Of a DNA stretch of 9,886 nucleotides, positions 6,247 through 9,886 are shown one piece after another. This stretch comes from JBMDXK01 sp048594375 (GTDB lineage Bacteria; Pseudomonadota; Alphaproteobacteria; Rhizobiales; Methylopilaceae): NCBI GenBank assembly GCA_048594375.1, contig JBMDXK010000042.1, positions 1 to 9,886 on the forward strand, given 5' to 3'. How positions within the stretch are numbered: the first letter of the stretch is position 1; the number at the start of each line of letters is the position of its first letter. The notes beneath the pieces are model-generated. The model was not told where the DNA came from. It saw nothing but the letters and a program-made list of their open reading frames with translations, and did no database searches. The position numbers and the translations under genes are program-made.

Positions 6247-6644
6247 GCGCTGTTTTTGCTCTGCGCAAAGCAATGCGCAACGCTCTGCTGGCCGATAGCG
6301 CCTTGCAGGCCTTGCCAACCAGTGGACGTATTTATGATGACGTTCCGCAAACCGCAAAACCCCCTTACATTCTGCTGGAAAATACCGACAGCAAGGATAT
6401 TTCCGGCAATGATGCGCCGCTCACCGAACATCTGCTGAATGTGGTTGTGTGGTCGGAAGAAGCAGGGCTGGCACAGGCAATACGCATTGCCAGCCGCATC
6501 AGCGCCATTTTAGACGGCGTTAATCTCACGCTGGATGGATACCATCTGGTGAACTTGCAGTGGCGCAACACCACAGCAAAACGCGTGAACCAGAAATTGC
6601 GCTCGGTAGTGGTTTCGTTTCGCGCGGTTACCGAACCTCTTTAA
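6243..6644 (+). CDS. DUF3168 tail completion/terminator protein (GTA g8-like)
   Basis: The 133-residue protein fits DUF3168. It starts with a helix (LRKAMRNALLADSALQAL), then GRIYDDVPQTAKPPYILLEN and the central NVVVWSEEAGLAQAIRIASRISAIL region, and ends with the strand VNQKLRSVVVSFRAVTEP. In RcGTA the equivalent protein caps the tail tube and joins it to the neck. The ATG overlaps the previous stop (ATGA). Its own stop opens the second long hairpin element, so translation of the tail tube gene must restart after that structure. Confidence 0.9.
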   Translation: MSAVFALRKAMRNALLADSALQALPTSGRIYDDVPQTAKPPYILLENTDSKDISGNDAPLTEHLLNVVVWSEEAGLAQAIRIASRISAILDGVNLTLDGYHLVNLQWRNTTAKRVNQKLRSVVVSFRAVTEPL

Positions 6645-6764
6645 ATATGCTGCATGATGGAAATTATCAGGCAATTTTCTGTGTTCCGCTGCTCATGTAC
6701 CTCAAAGTACATTGCGCTACGGTACGCGAAAATAACCTGCTTCTTTCTCATCATGCACCATATT
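6644..6764. repeat. Long imperfect hairpin element B before the tail tube gene
   Basis: AATATG (6644-6649) pairs with CATATT (6759-6764), and GCATGATG (6652-6659) with CATCATGC (6749-6756). Further in, CAGG/CCTG and ATTTTC/GAAAAT pair, and the apex is ATGTAC...GTACAT (6695-6712). Its size (121 bases), placement right at a stop codon and core blocks match element A at 5463-5585. The ends differ in sequence but keep pairing, as expected of a diverged repeat under structural selection. Confidence 0.75.
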
Positions 6765-6788
6765 CTCATAATATGAAGGAACAAAACT

Positions 6789-7199
6789 ATGGCTGCCCAA
6801 AAAGGCAAAGACCTGCTGCTGAAAATCCATGATGGTACCGCAAGCTATGTCACCATCGGCGGACTGCGGGCGCGCTCTTTGGCGCTCAATGCCGATACCG
6901 TGGACATGACACACACTGAGAGCGCCGGACGTTGGCGCGAATTGCTCGCCGGAGCAGGAGTGCGCCGCGCCTCGCTCTCCGGCGCGGGGGTCTTCAAAGA
7001 TGCTGCATCCGATCTGCGGGTGAAAAACGTGTTCTTCAGCGGCGAAATTATCAACTGGCAGATTGTGATCCCTGATTTTGGCACGCTCACCGGCCCCTTC
7101 CAGATTACTGCTCTGGAATACCGGGGGGATCACGCGGGGGAAGTCACCTTTGATCTGGCCGTGGAAAGTGCCGGTGAGGTGACCTTTACGGCTTTATAA
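6789..7199 (+). CDS. Major tail tube protein, TP901-1 family (GTA g9-like)
   Basis: The 136-residue protein is the tail tube subunit. It begins AAQKGKDLLLKI, continues with GLRARSLALNADTVDMTHTESAGRWRELL, a hallmark block of this family, and then RRASLSGAGVFKDAASD. The closing strands are GPFQITALEYRGDHAGEVTF and DLAVESAGEVTFTAL. The ATG follows ATATGAAGGAACAAAACT, with AAGGA about eight bases upstream. It stands alone, with a long hairpin before it and two palindromic repeats after it. Confidence 0.94.
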   Translation: MAAQKGKDLLLKIHDGTASYVTIGGLRARSLALNADTVDMTHTESAGRWRELLAGAGVRRASLSGAGVFKDAASDLRVKNVFFSGEIINWQIVIPDFGTLTGPFQITALEYRGDHAGEVTFDLAVESAGEVTFTAL

Positions 7200-7238
7200 G
7201 AGGGAAGGTGTGAGGGTTTATAAGGAGCATTGTTTTTT

Positions 7239-7269
7239 TCGTGGATGCTGGCCTTCGCCAGCATGACGG
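7239..7269. repeat. Palindromic intergenic repeat, copy 4 (ATGCTGGC stem)
   Basis: TCGTGG-ATGCTGG-CCTTCG-CCAGCAT-GACGG is identical to copy 2 over all 31 bases. It follows a run of seven T. It lies between the tail tube gene and the gp10-like gene. Confidence 0.85.
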
Positions 7270-7306
7270 TGGTTCGGATAGCTCCAATGCCACAGTCTGT
7301 ATTCTT

Positions 7307-7337
7307 TCGTGGATTCCGGCCTTCGCCGGAATGACGA
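7307..7337. repeat. Palindromic intergenic repeat, copy 5 (ATTCCGGC stem)
   Basis: TCGTGG-ATTCCGG-CCTTCG-CCGGAAT-GACGA has the stem version of copy 1 with a CCTTCG loop. It lies 37 bases after copy 4, so both stem versions occur side by side. It is open in the frame of the next gene, which falsely extends that ORF upstream. Confidence 0.85.
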
Positions 7338-7368
7338 TTATGAGGGTATAAAAATGAGAAGGGTGGGC

Positions 7369-7698
7369 ATGGCTAATAAATACCGCGGGGAAATTTCCGC
7401 GATCATCAACGGGGAACAGCGCACCTTATGCCTGACGCTGGGCGCTCTGGCCGAACTGGAAAGCGATCTGGGTGCCACCGACATGATGGCACTGGCACAA
7501 CGCTTCGCCCAAGGACGCATTGCAACGCGCGATCTGATTGCCATTCTGGGCGCAGGATTGCGGGGCGGGGGAAATGCGGTGAGTAATGACGATGTGGCGC
7601 AATTCGCGCTCCATGATGGGCTAGCACATTATATCAACGTGGTGGCCGCGCTGTTACAGGCGACTTTTGGGGGGGAGGATGCCCCCGCAAACCCGTGA
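7369..7698 (+). CDS. GTA gp10 family tail protein (gene transfer agent family protein)
   Basis: The 109-residue protein matches the GTA gp10 family, small tail assembly proteins found next to the tail tube gene. The diagnostic stretch is the N-terminal NKYRGEISAIINGEQRTLCL, then TLGALAELESDLG, followed by ALAQRFAQGRIATRDLIAIL and a glycine-rich turn (GAGLRGGGN). I start it at the ATG at 7369 because family members begin there and AAGGG lies five bases upstream. The ATG at 7354 has an equally good GAGGG and would add five residues. The further GTG at 7309 lies in a repeat and is unlikely. The stop overlaps the next GTG by four bases. Confidence 0.9.
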   Translation: MANKYRGEISAIINGEQRTLCLTLGALAELESDLGATDMMALAQRFAQGRIATRDLIAILGAGLRGGGNAVSNDDVAQFALHDGLAHYINVVAALLQATFGGEDAPANP

Positions 7699-7910
7699 GC
7701 GGGGCGCAGGAGAATACAGCCTGCGCCCCGTTCCCCTGGAAAGACGCCATGGCCTTCGGGCTGGGGCATTTGCGTCTGGGTGCCTGTGATTTCTGGGCGA
7801 TGACACCGCGCGAATTGAATGCCGCCTATGTGGGGTGCTTTGGTGAAAGCACTCCTGCCTGTGACCGGCAAAGTCTGGCGCAGCTGATGCAGCAATTTCC
7901 TGACAAATAA
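7695..7910 (+). CDS. Phage tail assembly chaperone, rcc01693-like (GTA g10.1-like)
   Basis: This protein of 71 residues belongs to the DUF2376 tail assembly chaperone group. It shows the family core FPWKDAMAFGLGHLRLGACD, followed by FWAMTPRELNAAYVG. It probably helps the tape measure protein into the growing tail. Its GTG start overlaps the gp10 stop (GTGA), so the two are made together. The order chaperone, then tape measure is conserved in GTA clusters. Confidence 0.93.
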   Translation: MSGAQENTACAPFPWKDAMAFGLGHLRLGACDFWAMTPRELNAAYVGCFGESTPACDRQSLAQLMQQFPDK

Positions 7911-7919
7911 GGGATGACC

Positions 7920-8498
7920 ATGGAAGACGATAATCTTGTGCCGATTACTTTTCAGGCCGATACCAGCAATCTGCGTCTGGCGATGTCGGATGCCGAAAAA
8001 ATGGCCATGGGATTTGGCCGCGCCATGACTTCCGCCTTTACCAGCGCCGTTGTGGGCGGCAAATCACTGGGCGATGTGCTGCGCAATCTGGGACTACGGC
8101 TCTCCGAAATTGCGCTCAAAGCCGCCATGAAACCGCTGGAACAAGCCATCGGCGGATTGTTTTCCAACATCATGAGCAGTGTGACGCCGTTCGCCAAAGG
8201 TGGCGTGGTATCCCCCCAAGTGACCGCCTTTGCTTCTGGCGGTGTGGTGGCCGCCCCCACTTATTTCCCCATGCGCGGTGGCAGGCTCGGGTTGATGGGC
8301 GAAGCGGGTGCCGAAGCCATTATGCCCCTGACGCGGGGCAGCGATGGCAAGCTGGGTGTGCGAATCCAAGGGGGCAGTGCTGCGCCCAACGTCACCGTCA
8401 ATATTTCAACGCCCGATGTGCAGGGATTCCGCCGTTCCGAAGCCACTGTTGCGGCCAGTCTGGCGCGGGCTGTGGCACGGGGGCGGCGGGGGTTGTAG
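7920..8498 (+). CDS. Short tail tape measure protein (GTA g11-like)
   Basis: The protein has 192 residues, very short for a tape measure but in line with RcGTA g11, so the particle would have a short tail. The N-terminal part is helical (LRLAMSDAEKMAMGFGRAMT, LGDVLRNLGLRLSEIALKAA). The C-terminal part has the typical tape measure ending, with glycine-rich FAKGGVVSPQVTAFASGG and GRLGLMGEAGAEAIMPLTRG (about residues 122-141). I start at the ATG at 7920 because AAGGG lies six bases upstream; the ATG at 7914 directly abuts that sequence. Its last 93 bases overlap the 3' end of the minus-strand membrane gene, a tail-to-tail overlap that could cause antisense interference. Confidence 0.92.
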   Translation: MEDDNLVPITFQADTSNLRLAMSDAEKMAMGFGRAMTSAFTSAVVGGKSLGDVLRNLGLRLSEIALKAAMKPLEQAIGGLFSNIMSSVTPFAKGGVVSPQVTAFASGGVVAAPTYFPMRGGRLGLMGEAGAEAIMPLTRGSDGKLGVRIQGGSAAPNVTVNISTPDVQGFRRSEATVAASLARAVARGRRGL

Positions 8499-8711
8499 GG
8501 CGCTATGGTCTTCAAGCAGCGGCGTGGGCTGGTGGAGAAACGCTAAGGATTGAGGGTTTTCCGGTGCCTTTTTCTTCAAATGGGGAAGCCGGATAATACC
8601 CGCAAGGATGGCAAGGCATAAAGGTATGGTCAGAAGCCATAAGGCTTTGATCCAATCCGGTGACAGGCGGAATGTGTTTAAAATATCCGCAAACGCATTG
8701 TAGTTTTCCAT
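8406..8711 (-). CDS. Small membrane protein encoded antisense inside the tail module, hypothetical
   Basis: The 101-residue ORF begins MENYNAFADILNTFRLSPDW, has one membrane segment at about residues 22-41 (KALWLLTIPLCLAILAGIIR), then a basic patch (LPHLKKK) and a Pro-rich C-terminal tail (LQPPPPPCH). GGGAG sits eight bases before the ATG, a good ribosome-binding site. The last 31 codons overlap the tape measure gene on the other strand and look less protein-like than the start, so the tail may be a later extension. I do not recognise the family. A structured RNA with its own terminator lies directly upstream and may control it. In RcGTA nothing comparable separates g11 and g12, so this is probably an added gene. 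Confidence 0.65.
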   Translation of the reverse strand: MENYNAFADILNTFRLSPDWIKALWLLTIPLCLAILAGIIRLPHLKKKAPENPQSLAFLHQPTPLLEDHSALQPPPPPCHSPRQTGRNSGFGTAESLHIGR

Positions 8712-8735
8712 TGCGTGAACTCCCTTTCATCATGC

Positions 8736-8768
8736 GAAAAGAAAAGACCACCAGAAACTCTGGTGGTC
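8736..8768 (-). terminator. Minus-strand intrinsic terminator, or attenuator of the antisense gene
   Basis: A perfect 9-bp stem (GACCACCAG pairing with CTGGTGGTC, five-base loop) is followed on the minus strand by TTTTCTTTTC. No T tract follows on the + strand, so it acts on minus-strand transcripts. It lies 25 bases before the start of the membrane gene, so it would either end an independent RNA or gate that gene. Confidence 0.75.
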
Positions 8769-8954
8769 GGGAGAGTTCGAAAAACCGCCATCAGACAGCC
8801 GCAACAGCCTTTAGGCCTTCTCCTTGCGGAAAAAGCCCTGAACATGCGCCATTGCCTCCCCGACCCTTAGGGTGAGGAGGCATCATTGCGGTTGATGCCA
8901 ACCGCTGATGGAGGGGTTTTCGACGCCCCACGCAGCAAGCCCTTGCCGCTGCGC
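8737..8954 (-). ncRNA. Candidate structured RNA (independent sRNA or leader of the membrane gene)
   Basis: On the minus strand this interval folds into a branched structure. A 5' hairpin lies at 8952-8930 (CGCAGC.../...GCTGCG). A long closing helix joins 8922-8905 with 8794-8778 (CGAAAA-CC and CCATCAG pairing with CTGATGG and TTTTCG). Enclosed are three hairpins: 8905-8888 (GCGGTT/AACCGC), 8881-8854 (GCCTCC/GGAGGC) and 8837-8814, a 10-bp stem with a GCAA tetraloop. The intrinsic terminator ends it. A possible promoter is TTGTTT (8990-8985), an 18-base spacer and TATTCC (8966-8961), which places the start near 8954. I do not see signatures of tmRNA, RNase P RNA, SRP RNA or a common riboswitch. 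Function is unknown. Confidence 0.55.
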
Positions 8955-9021
8955 ACCGCAGGAATAGCATGGGGCGGGTGCGACAAACAAGTTCTTATTT
9001 TAAGCTAAAAAAGGAAACGCC

Positions 9022-9660
9022 ATGACGGCATTTCACGATGTGCGCTTTCCCCTTGATATTGCTCTGGGGGCGCGGGGCGGCCCTGAACGGCGCACCGAAA
9101 TTGTCACTCTGGGCTCTGGCCGCGAAGTGCGCAATGCCCGCTGGGCGCACGCGCGCCGCCGATGGGATGCCGGATTCGGCATCAAAACGCTGGAACGGCT
9201 CGCGGAAGTTGTCAGCTTTTTTGAGGAACGCTGCGGACAATTACACGGCTTCCGCTGGCATGACCGGCTGGATTTTAGTTCTGCCGCCGCAGGGCAGGGC
9301 ATCGCGCCGTTGGATCAGATGATTGGCATAGGCGATGGAATGACAGGGGTTTTCCTGTTGATGAAAACATACGGCGCAGGGAGCGTTGCCTATAAGCGCC
9401 CCATCACCAAGCCCGTTGCAGGAAGTGTGCGGATTGCGGTGGGCGGCGTGGAGCAGGTGGCAGGAACGCATTTCGAGGTGGAGCATCTCACAGGGGAAGT
9501 GACGTTTCTTCCAGCGCATATTCCTCCGGCAAGCGCCAGCATCACCGCCGGTTTCCGCTTCGATGTGCCGGTACGCTTTGATACCGACTTTCTGGAAGTT
9601 GACCTGTCCAATTTCGATGCTGGTGCAGTGCCGTCCATCCCCGTGGTGGAAATCCGGTGA
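9022..9660 (+). CDS. DUF2460 distal tail protein (GTA g12-like)
   Basis: The 212-residue protein is the GTA form of the distal tail (Dit-like) protein that links tail tube to baseplate. Family blocks run in order: FHDVRFPLDIALGARGGPER, the following RTEIVTLGSGREVRNARWAH, RRWDAGFGIKTLERLAEVVS, FFEERCGQLHGFRWHD, and C-terminal FRFDVPVRFDTDFLEVDLS ending in VPSIPVVEIR. Length is normal. The ATG follows AAAAAAGGAAACGCC, with AAGGA seven bases upstream. It is separated from the tape measure by the minus-strand island. The hub gene (g13, DUF2163) that normally follows is missing; a terminator comes 50 bases after the stop. Confidence 0.95.
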   Translation: MTAFHDVRFPLDIALGARGGPERRTEIVTLGSGREVRNARWAHARRRWDAGFGIKTLERLAEVVSFFEERCGQLHGFRWHDRLDFSSAAAGQGIAPLDQMIGIGDGMTGVFLLMKTYGAGSVAYKRPITKPVAGSVRIAVGGVEQVAGTHFEVEHLTGEVTFLPAHIPPASASITAGFRFDVPVRFDTDFLEVDLSNFDAGAVPSIPVVEIR

Positions 9661-9710
9661 GGGTGGGGGATGTGCGGTTCAAACAAATGAATATCAATTT
9701 ATATGCAAAA

Positions 9711-9730
9711 AAGCTCCCCGGAGGGAGCTT
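9711..9730. terminator. Bidirectional terminator closing the cluster
   Basis: AAGCTCCC, a CGGA loop and GGGAGCTT form an 8-bp perfect stem. TTTCT follows on the + strand and a run of six T on the minus strand. It lies between two converging genes, ending the distal tail gene from one side and the partial minus-strand gene from the other. Confidence 0.85.
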
Positions 9731-9752
9731 TCTGTGAGAATGGCGATGCTGC

Positions 9753-9886
9753 TTAAGAGTGCAGGCTGTTGTAGTATTGAATGATACCAACCGTCTGGCC
9801 TTGTGACAAAGCCGCTTGAACTTGGTCTGCGGTCATACCAATCTCAAGCTGGGCATTATTAACCTGCAAGTCGAGAACCAGCGAAC
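9753..9886 (-). CDS. C-terminal part of an unrecognised gene, cut by the window edge
   Basis: The minus strand is open from the window end to a TAA (complement of 9753-9755), giving the last 43 residues. These include QVNNAQLEIGMTADQVQAAL and end in GIIQYYNSLHS. The other two frames are broken by stops. The stretch looks like a real protein end: an alternating hydrophobic strand, a helix beginning with Thr-Ala-Asp-Gln, and polar C-terminal residues. It converges on the cluster across a bidirectional terminator, consistent with a separate neighbouring gene outside the GTA locus. The family cannot be named from this fragment. Confidence 0.6.
   Translation of the reverse strand, partial: SLVLDLQVNNAQLEIGMTADQVQAALSQGQTVGIIQYYNSLHS

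Noticed and set aside
221..7337. CRISPR array
   Set aside because: The repeats are palindromic, irregularly spaced over kilobases and without uniform spacers or cas genes.
7309..7368. Upstream extension of the gp10-like gene from a GTG
   Set aside because: The extension translates the palindromic repeat (the common DSGLRRNDD-type peptide) and has no ribosome-binding site; homologous proteins start near 7369.
8512..8751. 79-codon minus-strand frame beside the membrane gene
   Set aside because: It overlaps the 8406-8711 gene in another frame, begins within the terminator stem and lacks a membrane segment or family features; the other frame has the good ribosome-binding site.

Overview
The window looks like a chromosomal segment of an alphaproteobacterium. 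It carries most of a gene transfer agent (GTA) structural cluster of the Rhodobacter capsulatus (RcGTA) type. The diagnosis rests on the set and order of small genes: portal, small membrane protein, HK97-type prohead protease, HK97-fold major capsid, connector, head-closure adaptor, DUF3168 tail terminator, TP901-1-type tail tube, GTA gp10, rcc01693-type chaperone, a very short tape measure and DUF2460 distal tail protein. That is RcGTA g3 to g12 in register. The order or genus cannot be named from sequence alone.

Layout. Bases 1-1577 are gene-poor accessory DNA: a small membrane protein (8-196), a chimeric, frameshifted relic of the portal gene (286-447), and a minus-strand Ser/Pro/Ala-rich protein (535-1194) with a 58-codon ORF upstream of it. 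A minus-strand tRNA-Arg(UCU) lies at 1578-1654. The head module runs 1919-5466, the connector and tail module 5630-8498, and the distal tail gene 9022-9660. A minus-strand island (8406 to about 8990) separates the tape measure from the distal tail gene. It holds a small membrane-protein gene preceded by a highly structured RNA that ends in an intrinsic terminator. The + strand cluster ends at a bidirectional terminator (9711-9730) facing the 3' end of a truncated minus-strand gene.

How the genes work together. Portal, protease, the small coupled genes and major capsid would build the head. Connector, adaptor and DUF3168 protein would form the neck. Tail tube, two chaperones, tape measure and distal tail protein would build a short siphovirus-like tail. 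Terminase (g2) is not upstream of the portal, and g13-g15 (hub, peptidase, large host-recognition protein) do not follow g12. The locus is therefore either a split cluster with the rest elsewhere, or a decaying one. All structural ORFs are intact and many stop/start pairs overlap by 1-4 bases, which argues for maintained function.

Unusually for such a compact cluster, its intergenic gaps are filled with repeats and hairpins: five copies of a short palindromic repeat with two compensating stem versions, two related hairpins of about 120 bases that begin at the stop codons of the capsid and DUF3168 genes, and two tandem terminator-like hairpins just before the capsid gene. The most interesting features are the antisense structured RNA with its membrane-protein gene inside the tail module, and the chimeric portal relic.
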